Source of the DNA: VBOC01 sp964512655
GTDB taxonomy: Bacteria > Bacteroidota > Ignavibacteria > UBA10030 > SZUA-254
Assembly (NCBI GenBank): GCA_964512655.1
Contig: CAZEJT010000001.1
Span: 682,001-746,000 of the forward strand
DNA length: 64,000 nucleotides
Direction of reading: 5' to 3'
The position numbers and the translations under genes are program-made. The notes under the pieces are model-generated. The model was not told the origin of the DNA and made no database searches. It saw nothing but the letters and a program-made list of their open reading frames with translations. The stretch's first letter is position 1. Every line of letters starts with the position of its first letter. Positions 15,619 through 24,454 of the stretch are shown here, one piece after another.

Positions 15619-17124
15619 ATGCAGGACCTTTTCTATCTTCCCCCGACGATGATATGGCCGCTTGCGGCCTGCCTCGTGCTCACGGGCATCCACGTCTATC
15701 TGGGGGTCCACGTGATTGCGCGCAAGGTGATCTTTGTCGATCTTGCTCTTGCCCAGATCGCGGCCCTCGGAACTGTGATCGGGGTGCTTCTGGGCTATGA
15801 AGTAGGCAAGGATGTGAATGCGCTCTATCTCTATTCACTGGCCTTCACCATCTTCGGCGCCTTTGTTTTCTCGGTGACGCGAATGAAAGGCGAAAAGGTC
15901 CCGCATGAAGCCATCATCGGAATCGTGTACGCGGTCACCTTCGCCTCCACGATCCTTGTCCTCTCGAAGAGCGCCCTGGGACCGCAGGAACTGGACCACA
16001 TCATCAAAGGCGAACTTCTCTGGGTACAGCCGCAGGTGGTCATCAAAACGGCCGTCATCTATGCGCTTGTGGGTCTCTTCCATTTTATCTTCCGGAAGAA
16101 ATTCATGGCGATCTCGTTTGATGCGGAAAAGGCGGAAAGCGCCGGCATCAATGTCAGGTTCTGGGATTTTCTCTTTTACACATCGTTTGGCTTCGTCATC
16201 ACGAGCTCGGTCGCAATCGCAGGAGTGTTTCTCGTCTTCAGTTATCTCGTCATCCCGTCCGTGGGGGCGATGCTCCTCTCCGACAAGCTCAGCACGCGCC
16301 TCTCGATTGGGTGGATTGCAGGCTCCATCGTTAGTTTCGCCGGAGTCAAATTATCGTACAACACAGGCCTCCCAACGAGTCCGGCGATCGTTGTCGTCCT
16401 GGCAGCTGCGCTGATTCTCAGCGGCGTCTACCGGTACATGAAGCTCGCGCCCCGAAAGTCAATCGCAATGCGAAACCTGCTCGCCGCGGCCGGGATCGTC
16501 GTGCTCTTCGCCTCGGGGGTGATTTTGTTCCGCAAGAGCGCTGAAGACCCTCTCGAACACACCCTGCACATGCTAGAAAGTCCGCTCAGCTCGGACCGGC
16601 AGGCGGCACTCTCAAGCCTTGAGGCGTTCGCAGACAGCAAGAGCACCTGGATCGCGCACGTGAGAGAGAAGCTGCACGATCAGGATGATGAGGTCAGGAA
16701 AGAAGCGGTCATCCTTCTCACCCGGATTCATGAGGAGGGGGCTCTCCCCGAAATACTGTCGCTCCTCCACGACAAGTCTGACGAGGTCGAGATCGCCGTC
16801 ATCGGGGCCGCCAGGGCCCTCGGAAACAGAGAGGCAGGCGCCAAACTCATTGAGCGCGCCGCAACCGCAGAGGACCCGGAGTTGAAATCCAGCCTTCTGA
16901 AGACGGCGGTCGAGCTCGGGAACGCAGATGCGGTACCACTCTTGATTCAGATCATCAGAGAAGGGGGCGTATTCGCCGACGACGCGTACGATGTCCTGCG
17001 CGGGCACCTGCCCGTCGAGTTCAAGAAAAATGAGGTTGAAAAGCTAAACCGCTGGTGGGATGAGAATCGGGGAAGGCTGGTGTGGGACGGAAGCACGAAA
17101 ATGTTTTCCGTCAAGAGGTCGTGA
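15619..17124 (+). CDS. Metal ABC transporter permease fused to a HEAT-repeat domain
   Basis: Residues 1-275 are a ZnuB/MntB-type (ABC-3) permease with about eight hydrophobic helices. They include the conserved VFVDLALAQ-like segment (here VIFVDLALAQIAALG, 38-52), the HEAIIGIVYA segment and the VFSYLVIPSVGAMLL helix (206-220). An extra hydrophobic helix follows at about 285-303. Then come roughly 190 residues of HEAT/PBS-lyase-like repeats (about 312-501), with units such as DDEVRKEAVILLTRIHEEGA and DEVEIAVIGAARALGNREAG. Family permeases usually end near 280 residues, so the C-terminal domain is an addition. No ATPase gene lies in the operon. The stop is only seven bases from the convergent gene's stop. 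Confidence 0.88.
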   Translation: MQDLFYLPPTMIWPLAACLVLTGIHVYLGVHVIARKVIFVDLALAQIAALGTVIGVLLGYEVGKDVNALYLYSLAFTIFGAFVFSVTRMKGEKVPHEAIIGIVYAVTFASTILVLSKSALGPQELDHIIKGELLWVQPQVVIKTAVIYALVGLFHFIFRKKFMAISFDAEKAESAGINVRFWDFLFYTSFGFVITSSVAIAGVFLVFSYLVIPSVGAMLLSDKLSTRLSIGWIAGSIVSFAGVKLSYNTGLPTSPAIVVVLAAALILSGVYRYMKLAPRKSIAMRNLLAAAGIVVLFASGVILFRKSAEDPLEHTLHMLESPLSSDRQAALSSLEAFADSKSTWIAHVREKLHDQDDEVRKEAVILLTRIHEEGALPEILSLLHDKSDEVEIAVIGAARALGNREAGAKLIERAATAEDPELKSSLLKTAVELGNADAVPLLIQIIREGGVFADDAYDVLRGHLPVEFKKNEVEKLNRWWDENRGRLVWDGSTKMFSVKRS

Positions 17125-17131
17125 GCCGGAA

Positions 17132-20100
17132 TTATTTCAGAAGAAGCATCTTTCTCGAAGCGACGAATCCCCCCGACCCCAGTACCCGGTAGATGTAGAC
17201 CCCGCTCGAGAGGCCCCCGGCGTCGAACCGTATTGTGTGCGTACCCGGCTCCTCTGGTTCGTCGGCAAGCCTGACGACCTCGCGTCCGAGCAGATCGTAG
17301 ACCGAAACCCTTACGCGCGATCTCTTTGGCAAATAGTAACGGATCGTTGTCGCCGGATTGAAGGGGTTTGGATAGTTTTGATAAATCGCGAAGCTTGATG
17401 GAACGGCCGTCGGCGCAGGCGCGACTCCGGACGTCCCCTGAGAGTACTTGAGCGTGTTGATCACCTGCCACCGGTAGCCCGAGCTTACCCCGCTTACGAA
17501 TACGTTCCCTCCCGCATCAAGCCCGAGCCCCCTCACCCCGTCGGTTGTGTTGGAAAATTCCTTGAATCGCGCAGTCCACTGGAGATGCCCGTCCGGATTG
17601 TAGCGGAGGGCGGCGAAATCATATTGAAATCCGGGGCCCATGCTCTCCCCGCCCACATAGATATTCCCGGCGGGGTCAAGTCTGAGAACAGACGGAACGT
17701 CGTCGGCGTGGCCCGTGCCGTCGTAGAGAGCCGCCCACTGCTCGGCGCCGGAAGTATCGTATCTGATCGTCACGAAGTCGGACCACGTATAAGTGGAATC
17801 GTAGCTGTTTCCTGCCACATACACGCTGCCGGATCTGTCCGCAGCTATTGCAACTGCTTCGGCCGAGCTCCGTAAGCCGGTGCCGTGTCTTGCGGCCCAC
17901 TTCTGCCTTCCTCCGGGATCGTACGCAACAGTGGTAATCTCCGTAAAGCTGTACGTTGTGTCGAGGCTCGTGCCAGTGACGTAGACATTTTCCTGGGAAT
18001 CGACCGCCATGCCAGATGTGCGGTCGTCCGCACCGGCAAGGCCGTCGTATGTTGCTTCCCACAACTCGTCACCCGCACTGTCGTATTTGAGGGTTACCAT
18101 GTCGAGAAAGTGCCCCTGGGTGTATCCTGTAACATACACCTTGTCCCGGCGGTCAACGGTGATCCCGACCGCGATGTCATTTCCATGGTTTGGTCCGTCC
18201 CAGTTGATGCCTCCGGTCCCGGGAACTCCCCAGAGCTTCCTTCCCGTGGAGTCATAACAAACCGTTGTGATGTCGTAGTTCGACCCGTTCCAGGTGAATC
18301 CGGTCACGTACACGTTTAAATGACTGTCGCTCGCGATGCCCCTCGGAAAGTTGTAGCCGCTTCCGAGCCGGTTGTAATTGTCCACCCACATCTGCGTGCC
18401 GTCGGGAGCATACTTCACAGTCACGTAATCTACGACACTGAGGAGGTTGAAACCGATCCCCGTCACGAGGATGTTCCCTTCCCTGTCCAGGGCGATGGCC
18501 CGGGCCTCTTCATAGGATTGACCGATGCCTCCATACTTGGCAATCCACTGCTGCATTCCCGCGGAATTATACTTTACGACAATCATGTCCATCGAGGAGT
18601 ACGAGCTATAGCTCCCCCCTGCGGCGTACACATTGCCAAGCCCATCCACCGTCATCGCATCAACGACATCAAAGCTCACGCCGGGACCGTCATACCGTAC
18701 GGGCCAGTGAGGCGCTCCGGCGGACGTGTACTTGATAATGGCGAGGCTCTGAACCGAATCCAAGGGCGCTGTCCCTGCTACGAAGATCGATCCCGACGAA
18801 TCGACCGCGACCGCCCCTGCTTCGTCGTCCAGGTTTTGGGGATCGTTGAAGGTGAACACCGACTGCAGAACGCCGTTCGCATCGTATTCAACGGTCGTGA
18901 TGTCGTCCCCCGTACCGGCTCCGCGGCTCGTTCCGCTCACGAACGCGTTACCGATTCTGTCAAGGGAAAGGCCGACCGGGTAGTCCGGGCCGTTTGCCGA
19001 CCCGTCGTAAAAGCCGCTCCAGAGGAGGGTTCCGGCCGAATCATATTTGAGGGTCGCGAAGTTGAAGCTTGTCGGACTGTCGTACGAGTACCCCGCAACA
19101 TAAACGCTCTTCCTTCCGTCCAACGCGATGGAAGTACCCGCGTCCACCCCGTTGCCGGCGCCATTATAGCGGGCCACCCACCGTACGACCCCCGCCGGGC
19201 TATATCTGATCGTTGCAATATCTGTCGACGTATTTCGACCATAACTCCTTCCGGTCACGTACGCATCTCCGCCGGGGTCAACCGCGATGGCGGTCGCAAA
19301 GTCTGAACCGCCCCCGGGCCCGTTGTAGTACGCCACCCACTGCTGCACCCCCGCCTGGTTGTATTTGATTGTCGCGTAATCATTTGAAGACTCGAACCTG
19401 AGGCTGCTCCCGGCGACATAGACGTTGCCGGCAGCGTCCACTCCGATGGCAGCGGGGATGTCGGTGCTGTTCGCGGGTCCGTTGTACCTCGCCGTCCATG
19501 CGGTGTCCCCTCCCGGATTGAATTTGATCGTCACGTAATCGGTTCCGGAGGTTGCGCCGTTGCTGGGACCCGTGACGTAGACATTCTGGAGTGCGTCGAC
19601 GGCGATCGCAACTGCCCGGTCGTCTCCCCCGTTCGGACTATCGTAGTGGGCCGCCCACTTCACCACCCCCCCGGTATCATATTTTAGAACGAGCATATCC
19701 GGGCGCCCGGATGCGCCGGTGGCGTATCCGGCAACATAGATATTCCCCGCCGTATCGAGGGTGAGGGACGTTGCCACGGGATTCGGAAGTGAGTTGTACA
19801 CGGAAACCCATCGCCGCGTCCCCAGAGCGTCATATCTCAGGATCCTGATGTCCCTCGAATTCCACCCTGCCGCACAGACATTCCCCTTCGAGTCGACCGC
19901 TACTGAAGTCATGCGGTCGCCCCCAGTGCCGCTGGTGTAAAATGTGGGCCAATAATCGATCCTGCCGGAGACGTACTTCACGATTGCGATGTCCGCGGCG
20001 TTTCCGTCGCTCCCACCCGTCACGTACACATTCTCGTTCGCGTCGAGGGCTATTCCGGAGGGAACATCTTCCCTGCTGTTGGTGCCGTTATAACGGGTGG

Positions 20101-21604
20101 AGGAGATGACCAGGCCGATGGAGTCGTAACTCACCGTCACAAAATCGGCAAACGCATAGGTGGCATAACGCGACGTCCCTGTGACGTAGACGCTTCCGCT
20201 CCTTCCCACCGCCAGGAAGAGGCCGACGTCCGGCCCGTTCTCCCGGTTGTTGTATCTCTTGATCCACCGTACTGCTCCTGCCGGTGTGTACTTTATTGTG
20301 GCGAAATCGAGGTCTGTTCCGTTTCCAGTGCTTCCTCCGGTCACGTATACACTTCCCGTCAGATCACACACCACGTCTGAAGCCCTGTCATCTCCCGAAG
20401 CCGGACCGTCGTACCGTGCGGTCCACAGGCTTGTCCCCGATGAGGAGTACTTGACGGTCAGATAATCGAACCCGCCGCCCGCGACTGCGCTGCTCCCGGT
20501 GACCACCGCTTCGCCCGCCCTGTCGACGGCGAGGCCGACTGCAACATCGTCTCCGTTCGCGGGGGAATTGAAACGCGCCTGCCACCTCTCCCTCCCCTGA
20601 TCATCATAGCTCACGGTAGAGTAATCGAATCCCGTCCCCACGCCGCTGCTGTATCCTGTAACATAGACGTTCCCTGCCGTGTCGAGGGCGAGTCTTGTTG
20701 CAATGTCGACGCCGTGGGCGGGTCCGTCGCGCCGAACGACCCATACTTGGGCTCCGTCGGGGGCATATTTGACGGTAAGATAATCCATGTCCGTCCCCGG
20801 AGCGTAGCTGAAACCCGTGACATACACGAAGCCCCGCGGATCAAGAGCGATCGATGTGGCCACCGCAGTGCTGTCGGAGGGGGAGTCAAGTTTCGCCACC
20901 CAATCCCTTGTTCCGTCGGGCGCGAATTTTACGGTGACGTACGCGGAGGCTCCGGCTGGGGTTTCGCTGTATCCCGTCACGTATGCGTTACCTGCGCTGT
21001 CAACAACGAGAGCCGTAGCTTCATTATAGGAGTTTGGCCGCTCCTGATATCTCGAGGTCCAGATGAGTGCACCCTCGGGAGAGTACTTCAGAAGCACATA
21101 ATCTCCTCCGCTATAGGTCGCATCGCTGACTCCCGCGACGTACACATTCCCGCTCCGGTCGAGGGCGATCGCGTCCGGGATATCATTCGACGATTGAAGT
21201 CCCGAACCGTACCGCTGAATCCACACCTCCGTGAGAGCAGCCGCGGAGCTATCCACCAATGAACCCGGCAATACCGGCGATTGAGATGCGTACGGGGGGC
21301 GGTGTGACATTGGTCTCTTCGCGCGGGGTCGAATATCAGGGACGGGCGGTGCCGGGGATGGGGAGAAGGAACTCCGGGGGGCATGGGGCCGAACGAGCAG
21401 GCGTTCCAGTCCTGATCGATCACCCCGACCCGTCGCGCGCGCGGCGACTCCGAGCAGCCGGAGCCGGAACGGGAGGATCCGATCGACTGAATCCTGCGCC
21501 TGAACCCCCCCACCCGGGACCGTAGATCGAAGTGCCGCCCCGGAGAATGCGGAAGGTGCCATCATGAGAAGCATTCCCGCCAGAACTATTCGCGCGCGGT
21601 TCAT
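17132..21604 (-). CDS. Secreted SBBP-type beta-propeller repeat protein with type IX sorting domain
   Basis: The 1490-residue protein begins with a signal peptide (MNRARIVLAGMLLMMAPSAF). From about residue 125 to 1395 it carries 24 units of about 50 residues, each built around VYVTGYS, DYxTVKY, PDG and W, as in SBBP propeller repeats. The C-terminal 85 residues match the Por secretion tail: NYPNPFNPATTIRYYLP, then SVYDLLGREV and GVYIYRVLGS. This predicts export by the type IX system and attachment to or release from the cell surface. ATG 21604 overlaps the mutL stop by four bases (ATGA), so translation is coupled. Function is unknown; such proteins are thought to bind or display rather than catalyse. 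Confidence 0.9.
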   Translation of the reverse strand: MNRARIVLAGMLLMMAPSAFSGAALRSTVPGGGVQAQDSVDRILPFRLRLLGVAARATGRGDRSGLERLLVRPHAPRSSFSPSPAPPVPDIRPRAKRPMSHRPPYASQSPVLPGSLVDSSAAALTEVWIQRYGSGLQSSNDIPDAIALDRSGNVYVAGVSDATYSGGDYVLLKYSPEGALIWTSRYQERPNSYNEATALVVDSAGNAYVTGYSETPAGASAYVTVKFAPDGTRDWVAKLDSPSDSTAVATSIALDPRGFVYVTGFSYAPGTDMDYLTVKYAPDGAQVWVVRRDGPAHGVDIATRLALDTAGNVYVTGYSSGVGTGFDYSTVSYDDQGRERWQARFNSPANGDDVAVGLAVDRAGEAVVTGSSAVAGGGFDYLTVKYSSSGTSLWTARYDGPASGDDRASDVVCDLTGSVYVTGGSTGNGTDLDFATIKYTPAGAVRWIKRYNNRENGPDVGLFLAVGRSGSVYVTGTSRYATYAFADFVTVSYDSIGLVISSTRYNGTNSREDVPSGIALDANENVYVTGGSDGNAADIAIVKYVSGRIDYWPTFYTSGTGGDRMTSVAVDSKGNVCAAGWNSRDIRILRYDALGTRRWVSVYNSLPNPVATSLTLDTAGNIYVAGYATGASGRPDMLVLKYDTGGVVKWAAHYDSPNGGDDRAVAIAVDALQNVYVTGPSNGATSGTDYVTIKFNPGGDTAWTARYNGPANSTDIPAAIGVDAAGNVYVAGSSLRFESSNDYATIKYNQAGVQQWVAYYNGPGGGSDFATAIAVDPGGDAYVTGRSYGRNTSTDIATIRYSPAGVVRWVARYNGAGNGVDAGTSIALDGRKSVYVAGYSYDSPTSFNFATLKYDSAGTLLWSGFYDGSANGPDYPVGLSLDRIGNAFVSGTSRGAGTGDDITTVEYDANGVLQSVFTFNDPQNLDDEAGAVAVDSSGSIFVAGTAPLDSVQSLAIIKYTSAGAPHWPVRYDGPGVSFDVVDAMTVDGLGNVYAAGGSYSSYSSMDMIVVKYNSAGMQQWIAKYGGIGQSYEEARAIALDREGNILVTGIGFNLLSVVDYVTVKYAPDGTQMWVDNYNRLGSGYNFPRGIASDSHLNVYVTGFTWNGSNYDITTVCYDSTGRKLWGVPGTGGINWDGPNHGNDIAVGITVDRRDKVYVTGYTQGHFLDMVTLKYDSAGDELWEATYDGLAGADDRTSGMAVDSQENVYVTGTSLDTTYSFTEITTVAYDPGGRQKWAARHGTGLRSSAEAVAIAADRSGSVYVAGNSYDSTYTWSDFVTIRYDTSGAEQWAALYDGTGHADDVPSVLRLDPAGNIYVGGESMGPGFQYDFAALRYNPDGHLQWTARFKEFSNTTDGVRGLGLDAGGNVFVSGVSSGYRWQVINTLKYSQGTSGVAPAPTAVPSSFAIYQNYPNPFNPATTIRYYLPKRSRVRVSVYDLLGREVVRLADEPEEPGTHTIRFDAGGLSSGVYIYRVLGSGGFVASRKMLLLK
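17430..21235 (-). repeat. Tandem coding repeats, 24 units of about 150 bp
   Basis: This is the repeat-encoding part of the secreted propeller protein. Counting occurrences of the G-N-V-Y-V-T/A-G core gives 24 units, each diverged at the protein level (for example GNVYVTGYS, GSVYVAGNS, ENVYVTGGS). The units are too varied to be recent duplications, so slippage during replication is unlikely to have made them lately. Confidence 0.8.
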
Positions 21605-23424
21605 GAAGTCCTCCCGAATCTGCGGTCGAGTTCTGCCAGTGAGAGTCTGATCAGGACCGGGCGGCCATGGGGGCAGACGAAGGGAACCTTCGTCGCAAAG
21701 AGCTGGTCGAGGAGAGAGTGCATTTCCGCCGTGTTAAGCGGGTCTCCTGCCTTCACTGCCGCCTTGCACGAATAACTCTTTGCCAGTTTTTCCCGCGGCC
21801 CGAGCCTGACGTCATGCGAATCTTCCTTGAACAAGTCGAGGATTTCGGGCAGGATTGTTTTCTCCGCACCCGGTTTTATATCGACGGGAACTCCGTCGAG
21901 CACGATGGTGGTCTTTCCAAAAAGCTTCACGCTGAATCCCAAGCCCGCGAGATAGGGAAGGAGCTCGGCGACAAGCGCCGCATCGGCAGGGCTAAGTTCG
22001 AACGTGTGAGGGAACAGGAGCTGCTGCACCCCCGCGACCGCATCATCGAACCGGGCGACGGCTTTTTCGTAGAGCACGCGTTCGTGCGCGGCATGCTGAT
22101 CGATCACCATGATCCCGTTCTCTACAGGCGCGAGGATATACTTGTTGTGGATTTGCCAGAGCGCGCCCTGAGGAGAGGATGCCCCGGGGGCCATCCCCTC
22201 TTCTTCGCTCTTCACATCCGCGGAGGGCTCCCTGACCGAAGGAGCCGGCACCTTCCTGCGTGGGGTAGGCGCGGCGTATCCGCCCGCCGCCGGATCATCC
22301 CGGGTAGAGTGAGTCCGTATCAATTCCCGCCAATCCGTCGACCGGGGGCCGGAGGACGCCGCTGGCTGCATAAAGATGGTATCTTCCCCGGAGCGTTGCG
22401 TGTCCGAGGCCGTTATCCCAGCCGCCGGAATGAGGTCGTGTTCCGAGAGAACTTTTCGGACGGCAGAGTTGACAAACCGATACACCGATCCCTCGTCGCC
22501 GAATTTCACCTCCGATTTTGAGGGATGGACATTCACGTCGACCTTTCGCGGATCGATCGAAAGATAAAGGATAAAGAAGGGGAAGCTTCCCTTTTCAAGT
22601 AAATGCTCATAGCCCTTGAACACTGCGTGGTTCAGTGAGCGGCTTACAATGGCGCGATTGTTCAGGAAGAGGTATTGATCCGCGCGGCTTTTCCTGGTAA
22701 AGTCGGGCGCGCCGAGAAAGCCGCGAAGACTCATGTCGGGAGCTTCGTCTTCGAACGGAAAGACGGTCCGGGCAAGCTTAGGGCCGAATACCGCGGATAC
22801 CCGTTCGGCGAGACCTGAAGGCCTCAGGTCCAGGATTGTATCTTCCCCGTTAAGAAACTTCAGGGAAACCGATGGGTGCGCAAGCGCAATGCGCTGCACG
22901 ACGTCGCAGATCTGCCTGTACTCGGCGGCATCGGTCTTGAGGAATTTTTGTCTTGCAGGAGTATTGTAGAAGAGGTTTCGAACGATGATCGAGGTCCCGG
23001 CGGGGGCAGCATCCGGGACGGATTCACGAAGGAGTCCCCCGTCGATCCTGATTTTTACGGCCAGCTCATCCTCCGGTCTCCTTGTCCGCATCTCTACCTG
23101 TGAAACCGACGAGATCGCCGCAAGCGCCTCCCCCCGGAATCCCAGGGTCGTGATCCGCTCGAGGTCTTCGAGCGTCGCGATCTTGCTCGTGGCATGGCGG
23201 CTGAATGCGAGCGCGGCATCGCCGGGTCCCATCCCGGCGCCGTCGTCGACAACGTGAATCAGGGATTTGCCGCCGCGGGACACAACAACCGTGATCGCCT
23301 TTGCCCCTGCATCGATCGAGTTTTCGAGGAGCTCCTTGACCGCCGCGGCAGGGCGCTGGACTACCTCCCCCGCGGCGATCTTGTTCGCCAAGCTCTCAGG
23401 GAGGATTCTGATCGGGTGAGGCAC
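21601..23424 (-). CDS. mutL: DNA mismatch repair protein MutL
   Basis: MutL links mismatch recognition by MutS to strand incision. The 607-residue protein starts with the GHKL ATPase: IAAGEVVQRPAAAVKELLENSIDAGA (residues about 15-40), DDGAGM near 60 and TLGFRGEALAAIS near 95. The C-terminal domain retains the endonuclease-type pattern, including QHAAHER near 440 and the CPHGRP zinc-site motif near 585. It is therefore probably a nicking MutL, as in bacteria without MutH. It lies between the dipeptide epimerase gene (four-base gap) and the secreted repeat protein. Confidence 0.95.
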   Translation of the reverse strand: MPHPIRILPESLANKIAAGEVVQRPAAAVKELLENSIDAGAKAITVVVSRGGKSLIHVVDDGAGMGPGDAALAFSRHATSKIATLEDLERITTLGFRGEALAAISSVSQVEMRTRRPEDELAVKIRIDGGLLRESVPDAAPAGTSIIVRNLFYNTPARQKFLKTDAAEYRQICDVVQRIALAHPSVSLKFLNGEDTILDLRPSGLAERVSAVFGPKLARTVFPFEDEAPDMSLRGFLGAPDFTRKSRADQYLFLNNRAIVSRSLNHAVFKGYEHLLEKGSFPFFILYLSIDPRKVDVNVHPSKSEVKFGDEGSVYRFVNSAVRKVLSEHDLIPAAGITASDTQRSGEDTIFMQPAASSGPRSTDWRELIRTHSTRDDPAAGGYAAPTPRRKVPAPSVREPSADVKSEEEGMAPGASSPQGALWQIHNKYILAPVENGIMVIDQHAAHERVLYEKAVARFDDAVAGVQQLLFPHTFELSPADAALVAELLPYLAGLGFSVKLFGKTTIVLDGVPVDIKPGAEKTILPEILDLFKEDSHDVRLGPREKLAKSYSCKAAVKAGDPLNTAEMHSLLDQLFATKVPFVCPHGRPVLIRLSLAELDRRFGRTS

Positions 23425-23428
23425 GGGG

Positions 23429-24454
23429 CTACAGGTTGGGAGTTGAGACCGTCACTCCGAGTCCGGGGAGGTCGTTGAGAAGGAGTTTACCCCCGGACAC
23501 TTTCACGCCCGAAAAAGGATCGTTGCTGATGAGGAGGTTTCCGTCAAGGTCGGCATAATCGGCGAGGGGGGAAATCTGGGCGGCGGCCGAGATCCCCAGA
23601 GACGTTTCGATCATGCAGCCGAGTAGAATTTTCATGCCCATCTCCCTCGCGGCGCGGATCAGGTCACGGGCTTCCTTGAGTCCGCCGCACTTCATGAGCT
23701 TTATGTTGATCCCGTCGAAGACGCCTTGAAGGCGGGGAAGGTCCGTCAGCCCTTTGATACTTTCGTCAGCGAAGAGCGGCACGTGAACCCGCTCTCTCAG
23801 CCACGCGGTCCCCTCGAGATCGTTTGAGCGAAGCGGTTGCTCCACGAATTCAACTCCCCGTTCCTCGAGCCAGAGGATCTGGTCGAGGGCTTCTTCCTTC
23901 GAGCTCCACCCTTCGTTCGCATCGACGGTGATGGGCTTCGATGTTTCCTCCCGGATCGCTGCGACGATTTCTCTATCGGACGGCACTCCGAGTTTCACTT
24001 TCAGCATGGGGAATTCGTCCGCCTCGCGCACCTTGCGGGCCACAATCTCAGGCGCATCGATCCCGATCGTAAAAAATGTGCGCGGCGCCTTTTCCCTGTC
24101 AAGCCGCCAGATCTTCCAGAGGGGCAGCTGCATCCTCTTCCCAATCCAGTCGTGAAGAGCCATGTCCAGAGCCGCCTTGGCGGCCATGTTCCCGGGGGCC
24201 GCAGCCGAAATCGCCTGAAGGATTTCATCAACCCGGAACGGATCGTCGAATCCTCCGAGGTCGATACTATTCAGAAAATCCGCGGCGGTGTCCGCTGATT
24301 CGCCATAACGTCCCGGGGGCGCTGCTTCCCCCAGCCCTGAAAGTTGATCGTGTTCAAGCTCGACGATGACGCAGCGGCGAACCTCGTCCGAGCTCCTCGA
24401 TAGTGTGAACCTGTGCCGCAGGCTCAGTTCGATCGGGCGGATCGTGACTCTCAC
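23429..24454 (-). CDS. Enolase-superfamily dipeptide (L-Ala-D/L-Glu) epimerase
   Basis: The 341-residue protein belongs to the muconate-lactonizing subgroup. Catalytic residues can be placed: Lys in LKVKLG near 150; the metal ligands Asp in TVDANEGW near 178, Glu in EQPL near 206 and Asp in FADES near 230; and Lys in INIKLMKCGG near 255. The C-terminal GCMIETSLGISAA and DLDGNLLISNDP segments are typical of dipeptide epimerases, which recycle murein peptides. Substrate preference (Ala-Glu or another dipeptide) is inferred from the family. The start overlaps the ftsY stop by four bases. Confidence 0.83.
   Translation of the reverse strand: MRVTIRPIELSLRHRFTLSRSSDEVRRCVIVELEHDQLSGLGEAAPPGRYGESADTAADFLNSIDLGGFDDPFRVDEILQAISAAAPGNMAAKAALDMALHDWIGKRMQLPLWKIWRLDREKAPRTFFTIGIDAPEIVARKVREADEFPMLKVKLGVPSDREIVAAIREETSKPITVDANEGWSSKEEALDQILWLEERGVEFVEQPLRSNDLEGTAWLRERVHVPLFADESIKGLTDLPRLQGVFDGINIKLMKCGGLKEARDLIRAAREMGMKILLGCMIETSLGISAAAQISPLADYADLDGNLLISNDPFSGVKVSGGKLLLNDLPGLGVTVSTPNL

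Noticed and set aside
17430..21235. Repeated DNA in the propeller gene considered as a CRISPR array or satellite
   Set aside because: The period is about 150 bases, the units are diverged, and they are in frame with a coherent repeat protein.
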